A stretch of 49,699 nucleotides of DNA from an uncultured Marvinbryantia sp. (GCA_947630735.1 CANRIR010000013.1:1-49699); one strand, 5' to 3'; shown: positions 42,107 to 49,497, counted from the first letter of the stretch. Made by a program: numbers and translations. The notes: generated by a model not told the origin, from the sequence alone.

Positions 42107-42815
42107 CCCTTACCTCCCGTTGTCCCTCTGCCGTTCCGACCAGATATTTCTCTTTTGTCTTCCACACCAGCTTTTTCTCCAGCCAGCCCTGCAGCCAGGT
42201 AAGAAAGGTCGAGAAGATCAGGTAGATCACTGCCGCTTCACAGTAGAGCGCAAACGGTTCGTAGGTTCTGGCCGCGATCTGCTGGGCTGTGGTAAACAGC
42301 TCGATCACTGTGATGCTCGACGCGAGGGACGTATCCTTTAAGAGGCTGATCAGGTTGTTAAACAGAGACGGGAACGCGATCGGAAACGCCTGCGGAAGTA
42401 TGACGCGCAGCAGCGTCTGCGGGTAATTCAGTCCGATCATCGAAGCCGCCTCCGTCTGCCCCCGCGGGATCGCCTGGATCGCCGACCGGAACACCTCCGC
42501 GTTGTAAGCACCCAGGTTCATTCCGAATGCGATCACTGCCGCCGGAAAGGCGTCCAGTATGATCCCGATTCTCGGAAGCCCGAAGAAAATAATAAAGAGC
42601 TGCACGAGCAGCGGCGTCCCGCGGAACACCCATATATAGATCTTTGCAAACAGCCTGAGCCCTCTGATCTGCGCCACCTGCACGATCGCCAGCAACATGC
42701 CCAGCAGGAAGCTGAAGGCAAAGGAAGCTAAGGTGAGCGGGATTGTGACCCGTATCCCCGGAAGCAGTATTTTTGTAAAAGAAGAAATCAGTATCTCAGC
42801 AATCCGTGCATCCAT
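42081..42815 (-). CDS. Amino acid ABC importer permease
   Basis: A 244-residue permease with about five helices and the family loop MIGLNYPQTLLRVILPQAFPIAFPSLFNN. It has FRGTPLLVQLFIIFFGLP near residue 65. Only one permease gene is present, so it probably works as a homodimer, unlike the two-permease importer at 25-27 kb. The last 25 codons overlap the ATPase gene and encode a charged tail. Confidence 0.92.
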   Translation of the reverse strand: MDARIAEILISSFTKILLPGIRVTIPLTLASFAFSFLLGMLLAIVQVAQIRGLRLFAKIYIWVFRGTPLLVQLFIIFFGLPRIGIILDAFPAAVIAFGMNLGAYNAEVFRSAIQAIPRGQTEAASMIGLNYPQTLLRVILPQAFPIAFPSLFNNLISLLKDTSLASSITVIELFTTAQQIAARTYEPFALYCEAAVIYLIFSTFLTWLQGWLEKKLVWKTKEKYLVGTAEGQREVRDVSGKKSS

Positions 42816-42825
42816 ATCGCTTCAC

Positions 42826-43329
42826 TCACTCCGGCAGAATCTGCAGCGCGTCGTTGAAATAATTCATCGCGATCATCATCACGCCCATCGTCGTGATCGC
42901 GACGATCGTCTCATCGTCAAACGCCTCCCGCATCCGGTCAAACAGTTCGTCCGAAATCTCCTTGGGATTTGCCGCGAGCTGATTGGCATAATCGATCAGC
43001 AGGCTCTGTCTGTCTGTAAAGGTAAAGTTTTCGGGATCGATCCCGTGCTCCTCTCTGAGCAGCCTGGTAAAATAGGCCGTGCAGACGAGGCACTCGTTCG
43101 CGTGGGAAATTGCGTACTCAAAAATGTCTCCGTCCAGCTTTCCGATGAGCCGCTGCAGGTCGTCGTCCAGATCATACTGCCCCAGTTCCAGCGACCGAAA
43201 AGACGGCAGATGGTTCAGTATGATCCTCTTTACGTTTGTGATCCTGTGGCCGGACGCCACATGCTCTGCGACAATTTCTTTTATTTCCGGGGATGCTTCC
43301 TCCAGATTGATCTCTCTGATCCTTGCCAT
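42826..43329 (-). CDS. Carboxymuconolactone decarboxylase/AhpD-like protein
   Basis: A 167-residue all-helical protein with the redox pair in HANECLVCTAYFTRLL (about 77-92). In AhpD-type peroxidase partners a His follows the CXXC; here Phe is at that spot, so peroxidase function is uncertain. The family includes alkylhydroperoxidase and decarboxylase-like enzymes. It lies between the binding protein and permease genes, which suggests thiol redox work on the imported compound, for example reducing a disulfide. That is inference. Confidence 0.75.
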   Translation of the reverse strand: MARIREINLEEASPEIKEIVAEHVASGHRITNVKRIILNHLPSFRSLELGQYDLDDDLQRLIGKLDGDIFEYAISHANECLVCTAYFTRLLREEHGIDPENFTFTDRQSLLIDYANQLAANPKEISDELFDRMREAFDDETIVAITTMGVMMIAMNYFNDALQILPE

Positions 43330-43359
43330 GTTGTTTTCCTCCTGATAGGATTCTTATTT

Positions 43360-44955
43360 TTACTGAACCGATGCCATCTCGATCACATCGGAATCGAAAT
43401 ATTTCTCTGAGATCGCGCTTAGGGTTCCGTCCGCTTTCAACTCGTCCAGAGCCTCGTTTACCGCGCTTACCAACCGGTCTTCGCCCTTGCGGAGCGGGAT
43501 CGCAAACTGATCCACATCGTCATCGATCGTAAACGCGATCTTCAGATCCGCGTCCGGATGCTCCTCCAGATAGGGATAAAATTGAATATCTTCCAGGATT
43601 GTAAAATCCGCTCTCCCGGACGTTACCAGGTCGAATGCCTGCTGGAGCGTGTCGATCGGCACGATCGTGGCCCCAAGCTCCGCCAGTCTGTCCGCATACT
43701 CTGTGGTAATATTCTCCGCCACTTTCGTTCCGTTCAGGTCTTCCAGGCTCTTGATGGAATCATTGTCCTTTTTGACGATGATATTTCGATACACGGAAAC
43801 ATACGGTTCTGTGAAATCATATTTCTCTTTCCGTTCTTCCGTGATCGACACCGCGTTGATCACGGTATCCAGCCGCCCGCTGTCCACCGCCGCGAGCAGA
43901 GAATCCCACGCGGACTCCGTAAATTCTGCTTTCACGCCCAGCTTCTCCGCGACCGCCTGCGCGACCTCGACATCAAAGCCCGTCAGGTTCCCGTCCTCGT
44001 CGTGATAAGTGATGGGCGGGTAGGTTCCCTCCACGCCGACTCTCAGCACGCCTGCCTCCTGAATCTGCGCCAATTCGTCCGAATCGGCGTCTGTCTGATC
44101 TTCGGCTGTCTCTGAATCCGCGTCTGTCTGATCTTCAGCTGTCTCTGAATCCGCCTGTGAAATATCGCTTCCAAAATATTTTTCTGACAGCGCACTCAAT
44201 GTGCCGTCCTCTGACAGCTGCGCGATCGCCTGATCAAGCGCCTCTTTAAGAGACGCGCTCGCCTCTTCCTTTCTGAGCGGGATCGAGACCTCGGACGCAT
44301 CGTCTGTCAGCGCCACGATCTTGATCGGCGCATCCGGATGCTCTGCCAGATAATCATAGAAAGAAACTTCTGCATTTAAGGTCGCATCCACCCGGCCGGA
44401 AAGCACCATATCGATCGTCTCCGACAAGGTATCCACGTTCTGGACTTCCGCGCCATATTCCGCGGCGAGATCCGCGTATGTGGAGCCGAGCGAATTACTC
44501 GTCTTCTTTCCGGAGAGATCTTCAAACGTCAGGATGTCCTCGTTATCCTCCGCAACTACCAGCGCAGTGCGGATATAGGCATACGGCGTGGTAAAATCAT
44601 ATTTTTCCGCCCGCTCATCCGTGATCTCTACCCCGTTGATCACCGCATCGTAACGCCCGCCGTCCAACCCGGCAAACAGACCGTCCCATTCTCCCTCCAC
44701 AAATTCAGCCGAAACGCCCAGCTTTTCAGCAAGCGCCTTGCCGACCTCCGTGTCGTAGCCCACCAGCTCGCCGTCCTCATCGTGGTATGTCCAGGGTGCC
44801 CATTGTCCCTCCATCGCGAACGTGATCACGCCTTTCTGCTGAATCTGCGCCAATTGATCCGCCGCCGTGTCGTCCGCCAGCACACCTGGCGCGGCGCATA
44901 TGACCAGACTCCCCGCCAGCGCAGCGCCAGCCAAACTCTGCAATAATTTTTTCAT
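43360..44955 (-). CDS. Double-domain amino acid ABC transporter binding protein
   Basis: A 531-residue secreted protein made of two homologous SBP_bac_3 domains. A signal peptide (LAGAALAGSLVICAAPGVLA, about 8-28) has no clear lipobox. Domain 1 (about 34-272) has GVITFAMEGQWAPWTYHDEDG and DVTL-like ends SEKYFGSDI; domain 2 (about 297-525) repeats GVLRVGVEGTYPPITYHDEDG and SEKYFDSDV. They are joined by an acidic linker with SETAEDQTDAD twice. One protein thus offers two binding sites to one permease. It is the first gene behind the attenuator at 45009-45187. Confidence 0.9.
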   Translation of the reverse strand: MKKLLQSLAGAALAGSLVICAAPGVLADDTAADQLAQIQQKGVITFAMEGQWAPWTYHDEDGELVGYDTEVGKALAEKLGVSAEFVEGEWDGLFAGLDGGRYDAVINGVEITDERAEKYDFTTPYAYIRTALVVAEDNEDILTFEDLSGKKTSNSLGSTYADLAAEYGAEVQNVDTLSETIDMVLSGRVDATLNAEVSFYDYLAEHPDAPIKIVALTDDASEVSIPLRKEEASASLKEALDQAIAQLSEDGTLSALSEKYFGSDISQADSETAEDQTDADSETAEDQTDADSDELAQIQEAGVLRVGVEGTYPPITYHDEDGNLTGFDVEVAQAVAEKLGVKAEFTESAWDSLLAAVDSGRLDTVINAVSITEERKEKYDFTEPYVSVYRNIIVKKDNDSIKSLEDLNGTKVAENITTEYADRLAELGATIVPIDTLQQAFDLVTSGRADFTILEDIQFYPYLEEHPDADLKIAFTIDDDVDQFAIPLRKGEDRLVSAVNEALDELKADGTLSAISEKYFDSDVIEMASVQ

Positions 44956-45008
44956 AATCTTTCTCCTCCTTACTGGATGATTGTGTGAAATAATCCGGAT
45001 TCAGGCGC

Positions 45009-45187
45009 AAAAAAGGAAGCTTCCAAAAGAAAGCTCCCGGGCAAACAGCAATCTGGCATCTCCTGTTGAAATGTCATATATCGACGCGGCGCAAAGCGAC
45101 CGAATCTATCCTGCCACGCAGATTTGCCCGGAAGATTTTCATTCGCCTGCAACACATCATTCTATCTGTCTGATTTGCTCTATACAT
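45009..45187 (-). promoter_or_regulatory. Leader with antiterminator/terminator pair (probable cysteine attenuator)
   Basis: The terminator is GGGAGCTTTC (45038-45029), loop TTTT, GGAAGCTTCC (45024-45015) and six T (45014-45009). The competing stem is CTTCCGGGCAAA (45134-45123) with TTTGCCCGGGAG (45045-45034), 12 bp with one wobble, and it occupies five bases of the terminator's left arm. The upstream arm lies inside a leader ORF, 14 bases after its Cys-Cys codons. A ribosome stalled at those codons would leave the arm free and favour antitermination. Confidence 0.65.
45074..45187 (-). CDS. 37-residue leader peptide with MMCCRRM
   Basis: ATG at 45187 follows GAGAGGG; the frame reads MYRANQTDRMMCCRRMKIFR and runs to TGA at 45076-45074, ahead of the terminator. 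Met-Met-Cys-Cys-Arg-Arg-Met places scarce sulfur amino acid codons just before the antiterminator arm. It has no other features of a working protein. It starts about 47 bases after the expected transcription start of the promoter at 45241-45269. Confidence 0.55.
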   Translation of the reverse strand: MYRANQTDRMMCCRRMKIFRANLRGRIDSVALRRVDI

Positions 45188-45240
45188 GTCGTTTCCCTCT
45201 CGCCCTGTTTGTTTTTGCTTTTCCTGAACTCGGTAAACGC

Positions 45241-45273
45241 ATTATATCTCCTATTTCATAGTTTGTCAATAGG
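45241..45273 (-). promoter_or_regulatory. Consensus promoter with CCTATTGACA element for the second importer operon
   Basis: Minus strand TTGACA (45269-45264), 17-base spacer, TATAAT (45246-45241). CCTATTGACAAACTATG (45273-45257) repeats the element seen at 32027-32011, with TATG in place of TAGG. Confidence 0.8.
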
Positions 45274-45296
45274 TTTAGTATATTTTATAAAAAATT

Positions 45297-46718
45297 TTAA
45301 CAGCGTGCCAGGTAATCCTCATGGATCAGGAGCAGTCCGGTGTTTTCTTTTGCAGTATCAAGCATACGCTGCGTAAAGCCGCTTTTACTGAACACTCCGA
45401 AGATAACATCATACCCTGGAAATGCCTTGCGAATTTCAACGGCACCATCAACCTTTTTTTTCAACGCAAAATACACCGGCACATCTACCGGCTGCGCATG
45501 GTATTTACATTCTCCTGCAAATATCCGCTTATTCTGATGGTCTACGGCCATTACATCAATTTCTGTATCTCCATCAAAATCGTTCAGCCAGTAGGAGCCA
45601 ATACGGGATGGCATAAAAGAAATCTCCCCGTTCCTGCACAAATCTGCAAATATCGTTTTGCAAATATCCTCATAAGCAAATGCCACGAATTTCTCCGCAA
45701 AGTCTTTGCTGATTTCATCCAAAACAATCTGCATATTGTCCAGTTCCAGTTCTCCCTTATAGGGATAAACATAGCGGAACCAGAAGCGAATGAAATTATC
45801 TGAGATGAAATACAGTCCCTTGCGAGATTTTTCCGGGTTCTTTTCCGTTACCGGCGTTTTCTTTTCGATGAAGCCCAAATCCCCAAGTGTAGACAGATAT
45901 GGTGTCAAAGCGGAAGTTTCCTGCCCCAACACACCGGCAATCTTGCCCAGCTTATGGTTTCCGTCTGCAATGGCCTTGATGATGGAGAAATAGTTCACTG
46001 CTGTTACAGATTCACTTTTCAGCAGGAAGTTTGGTTCCTCATACAAAAAACCGCTTTTGGACAAAACCGCATCTTTGAGCTGTTCTTCCAGTCCCCGGCC
46101 ATCCTCGAAAAACTCCAGATACTTGGGAACACCGCCCGTCACAGCGTACTGTTCTACTGCCTGTTCAAACGGCATTTTCTGAACGGCATATATATCCGTA
46201 AATGGCAGCGGAGCCAGACGCACCTGTGAAGTTCTGCGGCCATACAGGGGACTGTCATAAGACAGAGCATGTTTCTGCATCATACCGATCAGAGACCCGG
46301 ACAGGATCAGCATCACATTGCTGTCTTTCAGGATTTCATCCCAAGCGTTCTGCAAAATAGAAGGGAAAGCCGGATTGGTTTTTACCATGTACGGAAACTC
46401 GTCCATGACCAACACTTTCTTTTCTTCCGGTTTATAATCTGCAATCACTTGGAACAGATCCAGCCAATCCGTAAATGCCGCTTTCTGTAGAAATGAGTTT
46501 TCCGTTGTACGTGCAACGACGCCAGCCAAGCGCTTCATACTCTGAGATTCCAGCTCTTCCGTTGCAAGGAAGTAGAAGGCTGTTTTCTTTTTCAGGAACT
46601 CTTTGATCAGTGTTGTTTTGCCAACTCTGCGTCGGCCATAGATGACCACGAAACCGCCGTCACGCTCATATTCTGCGTTCAGCTTTTCCAGTTCCGCTTT
46701 TCGGCCAATAAATTCCAT
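45297..46718 (-). CDS. AAA-family ATPase with DUF234-type C-terminal domain
   Basis: A 473-residue protein. ATPase_2 domain with Walker A YGRRRVGKTT (about 26-35), Walker B KVLVMDEFPY (about 102-111) and sensor LILSGS; then a winged-helix region and a C-terminal DUF234 domain whose EIDVMAV..RIFAGECKYH resembles the D..ExK core of restriction-type nucleases. Such proteins are common in Clostridia and archaea; the role is unknown, with links to mobile or defence functions suggested. Base composition is more AT-rich than the neighbours, which fits transfer. ATG follows AAGGAGGCG. Confidence 0.88.
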   Translation of the reverse strand: MEFIGRKAELEKLNAEYERDGGFVVIYGRRRVGKTTLIKEFLKKKTAFYFLATEELESQSMKRLAGVVARTTENSFLQKAAFTDWLDLFQVIADYKPEEKKVLVMDEFPYMVKTNPAFPSILQNAWDEILKDSNVMLILSGSLIGMMQKHALSYDSPLYGRRTSQVRLAPLPFTDIYAVQKMPFEQAVEQYAVTGGVPKYLEFFEDGRGLEEQLKDAVLSKSGFLYEEPNFLLKSESVTAVNYFSIIKAIADGNHKLGKIAGVLGQETSALTPYLSTLGDLGFIEKKTPVTEKNPEKSRKGLYFISDNFIRFWFRYVYPYKGELELDNMQIVLDEISKDFAEKFVAFAYEDICKTIFADLCRNGEISFMPSRIGSYWLNDFDGDTEIDVMAVDHQNKRIFAGECKYHAQPVDVPVYFALKKKVDGAVEIRKAFPGYDVIFGVFSKSGFTQRMLDTAKENTGLLLIHEDYLARC

Positions 46719-46733
46719 ACTCGCGCCTCCTTA

Positions 46734-46792
46734 TGATAAAATATTTTATGATAATTTCGTTTATATTATACACCCATGTGTCAGGAAGTCAA
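46734..46792 (-). promoter_or_regulatory. Promoter and palindromic operator of the AAA ATPase gene
   Basis: TTGACT (46792-46787), 16-base spacer and TATAAT (46770-46765) are followed by the perfect palindrome ATAAAATATTTTAT (about 46736-46749) right before the ribosome site. The same 14 bases occur at 41273-41286. Confidence 0.65.
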
Positions 46793-47203
46793 GGTCATAT
46801 ACGAAAAACCGGCTCGGATCCGCCGCATCCGTATATCTGCGAAAGTAAAGCTGCAGGCCCTCCATATCATCCAGCTTTCGGGATAACCGAAGGCATTGGA
46901 CAAGTCCTCAAATATTTCTGCAAAAGGAAACGGGACGTGAACAAGCCGCTCACGCCCCGCTTCGTACTCTGGCATTTTACTTGCCAAAGAGGCTTCCGAA
47001 CCATTCCTTGATGTCGTCGATCCAGCCCCCCCGGCAACTGCGGCGAGCGCATCATCAGAGAGTTCGCCGGTAGCGCCGCTGATCTTATCGAGCAGCTCCT
47101 GCGCTTTCTCCGCCGTCACTTCTTTGCCATACTCCTTCGCGATGGCGATGATCTCCTCCACCGTCCTGGCTTTCTGCAGTTTTGCAAGCATTTCCTCGTT
47201 CAT
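46781..47203 (-). CDS. Nif11-type RiPP precursor with frame broken at the leader/core junction
   Basis: As read, the frame gives 140 residues. The first 58 (MNEEMLAKLQKARTVEEIIAIAKEYG...GELSDDALAAVAGG) are a clear Nif11 leader ending in VAGG. A run of seven G (47032-47026) follows directly. In the literal frame the rest (AGSTTSRNGSE...) looks random and runs through a terminator and into the next gene's promoter. With one G more, or two fewer, the core would be WIDDIKEWFGSLFGK, a short amphipathic helix, stopping at TAA 46979-46977 just before the terminator at 46921-46959. The true product is therefore probably about 75 residues; the tract may be phase-variable, mutated or misread. Confidence 0.7.
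   Translation of the reverse strand: MNEEMLAKLQKARTVEEIIAIAKEYGKEVTAEKAQELLDKISGATGELSDDALAAVAGGAGSTTSRNGSEASLASKMPEYEAGRERLVHVPFPFAEIFEDLSNAFGYPESWMIWRACSFTFADIRMRRIRAGFSYMTLTS
46921..46959 (-). terminator. Terminator after the Nif11-type precursor
   Basis: CGGGGCGTGA (46959-46950) pairs with TCACGTCCCG (46940-46931), one wobble, 9-base loop, followed by TTTCCTTTTG. It lies 18 bases after the TAA of the restored frame. Confidence 0.75.
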
Positions 47204-47227
47204 GATGTTTCATCTCCTTTCCTTTTC

Positions 47228-47280
47228 CGATTTATATGAAACGCACTTGCGTCGTTTCCCTATTTTTGCTTTTCTGGCTC
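47228..47280 (-). repeat. Leader element copy A (upstream of Nif11-type precursor)
   Basis: CAGAAAAGCAAAAATAGGG, then GAAACGACGCAAGTGCGTTTC with complementary ends, then ATATAAA, on the minus strand. It ends about 25 bases before the ATG at 47203. Near copies precede the radical SAM gene and the NHLP precursor gene. Confidence 0.7.
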
Positions 47281-47287
47281 AATCGCA

Positions 47288-47536
47288 CTATCTAAAGTAA
47301 ATTTGCGCTGAGTCTCCACCCCCGGCGCCAAGGCACATACAGCGCATTCCTCCTTTCGTATACTCTCCGCCGCCGCCAAGCACGCAGGCGCACGTCTTTT
47401 CCCCCCAACCTTCAGTCCCTGTTCCGCCGCCGCCAAGCGCACAGATACAAGAATCTCCGCCGGCCACCTCTTCCAGCTCTTTCTCTTCCAGATCTTTCTC
47501 TTTTCCTAAAATTTCTTCTTTCTTTTCTTCTGACAT
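47288..47536 (-). CDS. RiPP precursor with three CxC-glycine core repeats
   Basis: An 82-residue peptide from MSEEKKEEILGK (AGGAGG nine bases upstream; the frame open to 47572 has no such site). A charged Lys/Glu leader ends in KELEEVAGG (about 19-27). The core has three units: CICALGGGGTG (Cys 30 and 32), CACVLGGGGEYT (49 and 51) and CMCLGAGGGDS (66 and 68), separated by polar linkers. Cys-x-Cys followed by a hydrophobic residue and four small glycines is not a precursor class I recognise. The radical SAM/SPASM gene lies 100 bases upstream, so thioether or other carbon-centred crosslinks to these repeats are likely. It could instead bind metal, but the leader-like GG end argues for export. 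Confidence 0.8.
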   Translation of the reverse strand: MSEEKKEEILGKEKDLEEKELEEVAGGDSCICALGGGGTGTEGWGEKTCACVLGGGGEYTKGGMRCMCLGAGGGDSAQIYFR

Positions 47537-47636
47537 TTTTACTTTCCTCCTTTTACCTTTTTCTGTTTCCATTCATGTGTTTTCTTTGCGTCCGGCGGCC
47601 CATCCGCCTCCGGAAATCTCCGTTTTCCTTTCTTCC

Positions 47637-49028
47637 TCACCTCCCTTTCGGCAGTGTGATGGTTTCCATGACCTTGCTGATCTTGTCCGCCCATCCTTCT
47701 TTTAAGAGGGTGCAGGCCGCCATATCGCGTCCCATGATGTCGTCCGGGCTGGTCTCCAGCGCGCCGGCGCGGCATCCGCCCAGACAGTATCCGGCGTGCT
47801 CGCAGCCGCGGCATTCCGGGTTGTGCGCCAGCACTTCCGAGCCCCTGGTCTCGATGAGCCGCATGTAGGACGAGTCGGTGATGCACTGCCTCAGACCGAT
47901 CTGCGTGATGAACGGATAATTCTCCTGAATGGGCATGCCGGATAAGGCCATGCAGGGCAATGCCCGCCCTTCCGCGGAGATATACATCACCATACGCGCA
48001 TGACCGCAGACGCACTCCCGCGACGGGTCTTTGCACCAGCTCTTCTTCATGGGGATGCTCCACTCCTTCGGGTTCCCCGGCGAGGCTCCGAAGAAGCCGC
48101 CCAGCTGCAGCGACAGGGGCATGCCGTCCTCATAGTACTGCGGGATATAGTCCAGGTAGACCTGGAACAGATCCTCTGTCTTGATGGCCGGCCCGTACCC
48201 GCCCTCTTTCCATGCGCCCACATCCGAGATAGGGTTGGTCTTCAGAAAGCCACAGCCCACGCCTGCCAGGAAGCGAACCGATTCCCGCAGGGTGTGTTTG
48301 TTCCGCTCGTGAATACACATTTCCGAACCGGTGGGGAAGCCGTGCTCACGGCAGCGCAGGAACGCGTCCGTCACGTATTTTTCCGCGCCCGGCACGCCGC
48401 GCAGCCAGTCGTGCCAGCCCACGCCGTCAAAGCTCATGTTGAACTCAGGGCGGATGCCCCGGTCCTCCAGCTTTTTCAGCAGGTCGTCCGTTACCAGACG
48501 GCCGTTTGAGTAGATCTGGGAAATGTGCACGCCGCCGTCCAGCAGCACGTCCACGAGCTCGAAGAAATCTGGGCGGACCAGCGGCTCCCCACCGGTCAAG
48601 GTAACCTCCGCGATGCCGCAGTCCACGATCTGATGGGCGATGCCCATCGCCGTCTCGTGGTCCAGCTCCCCGTATTTGGCGTCCGGCGCGGACATATAGC
48701 AGTGCTTGCAGCGATAGTTGCAGCGCCCCGTCACGGACCAGTGCGCCGTGCGGATGTAGCGGTTGTCGTAGAACTTGTATAGCTGGTCGGGCTTCAGTTT
48801 CGTCCCCGGCTCGCAGGCGTGCAGGACGCCTTCTTCTTCCAGTTTTTTCAATGTTTTTTTCTGCTGCTCGGACGCGCCCTCCAGGTCTGTGCAGCCGTCC
48901 GCGTCGAGGAGCAGCTCCATATCCGCTTTTTTCAGGAAGGCGGCCCGCCCTCTGCGCCGGTCCAGCAGCGCGAACGGCAGTTTCTGCCAGCCGCGCAGGG
49001 CATAGCGCTCATCCAGTATGTAGTACAT
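47637..49028 (-). CDS. Radical SAM/SPASM peptide maturase
   Basis: A 463-residue enzyme. N-terminal about 80 residues resemble a PqqD-like precursor recognition domain. The radical SAM core has CNYRCKHCYM (CX3CX2C, about 103-112), TLTGGEPLVRPDF and SNGR. The C-terminal SPASM domain holds further cluster cysteines (CVCGHARMVMYISAEGRALPCMAL, CRGCEHAGYCLGGCRAGAL, CTLL) quoted in part. Members crosslink RiPP precursors, often at Cys. It lies between an NHLP-type precursor and the CxC-repeat precursor, the latter being the best substrate candidate. ATG follows GAGGAGGAG. Confidence 0.92.
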   Translation of the reverse strand: MYYILDERYALRGWQKLPFALLDRRRGRAAFLKKADMELLLDADGCTDLEGASEQQKKTLKKLEEEGVLHACEPGTKLKPDQLYKFYDNRYIRTAHWSVTGRCNYRCKHCYMSAPDAKYGELDHETAMGIAHQIVDCGIAEVTLTGGEPLVRPDFFELVDVLLDGGVHISQIYSNGRLVTDDLLKKLEDRGIRPEFNMSFDGVGWHDWLRGVPGAEKYVTDAFLRCREHGFPTGSEMCIHERNKHTLRESVRFLAGVGCGFLKTNPISDVGAWKEGGYGPAIKTEDLFQVYLDYIPQYYEDGMPLSLQLGGFFGASPGNPKEWSIPMKKSWCKDPSRECVCGHARMVMYISAEGRALPCMALSGMPIQENYPFITQIGLRQCITDSSYMRLIETRGSEVLAHNPECRGCEHAGYCLGGCRAGALETSPDDIMGRDMAACTLLKEGWADKISKVMETITLPKGR

Positions 49029-49057
49029 GTTTCTCCTCCTCTTGCTTTCTTCTTCGA

Positions 49058-49140
49058 TCTATATGAAACACACCTGCGTCGATTCCCGGATTTTTGCTTT
49101 CCTGATCATTGATACGCCGTAATACGGATTTTGTTATATT
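49058..49140 (-). repeat. Leader element copy B (upstream of the radical SAM gene)
   Basis: TAACAAAATCCGTATTACGG, CGTATCAATGATCAGGAAAG, CAAAAATCCGGGAATCGACG and CAGGTGTGTTTCATATAGA, in order on the minus strand, ending about 30 bases before ATG 49028. It aligns with copy C along its whole length and with copy A in the last 50 bases. Confidence 0.7.
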
Positions 49141-49146
49141 ATTTTT

Positions 49147-49482
49147 TTAAAACCAGCTTTGGATCCATCCCGAACCAGTGACAAAAGGCGGGCGATCTCC
49201 GGTGACAAAATAATCGTCTAAAAAGCTTCCACCGGCCACTGCCTCGTTTTCCTCGTCCGTAAGCTCTCGCCCGACCAGATCGGGCAGAACCATGGTCGCC
49301 GTGTAGTCCGGATCATTCTCAATTACCTTGAGCTTAAAGCCCTCCGGCAGCTTCTCGCCCGCGAACGCTTCGATCGCCTTTGACGAGTCGGCCAGGAGCT
49401 CCTTGCGGAACGCCTCGTCGGTCATAGCCTTTTTCTGCACTTCAACATAAAGCGCCTGCAGTTTTTCCTGTGTCCATTCCAT
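49147..49482 (-). CDS. NHLP-type RiPP precursor peptide
   Basis: A 111-residue precursor with a nitrile-hydratase-alpha-like leader (TQEKLQALYVEVQKKAMTDEAFRKELLADSSKAIEAFAGEKLPEGFKLKVIEND, quoted in parts below 20 in the usual order: helices, then LPEGFKLKVIENDPDY). It ends in ELTDEENEAVAGG (about 72-84), the cleavage site. The core is about 27 residues, SFLDDYFVTGDRPPFVTGSG then WIQSWF, with no cysteine. NHLP leaders are normally exported by C39/ABC pairs such as those at 7-11.5 kb. It is 118 bases upstream of the radical SAM gene. Confidence 0.9.
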   Translation of the reverse strand: MEWTQEKLQALYVEVQKKAMTDEAFRKELLADSSKAIEAFAGEKLPEGFKLKVIENDPDYTATMVLPDLVGRELTDEENEAVAGGSFLDDYFVTGDRPPFVTGSGWIQSWF

Positions 49483-49497
49483 ATTGGACGCCTCCTT

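Noticed and set aside
47260-47442. 60-codon frame opposite in phase to the CxC precursor
   Set aside because: Out of frame with the repeat-containing peptide, no ribosome site, and its end lies in leader element A.
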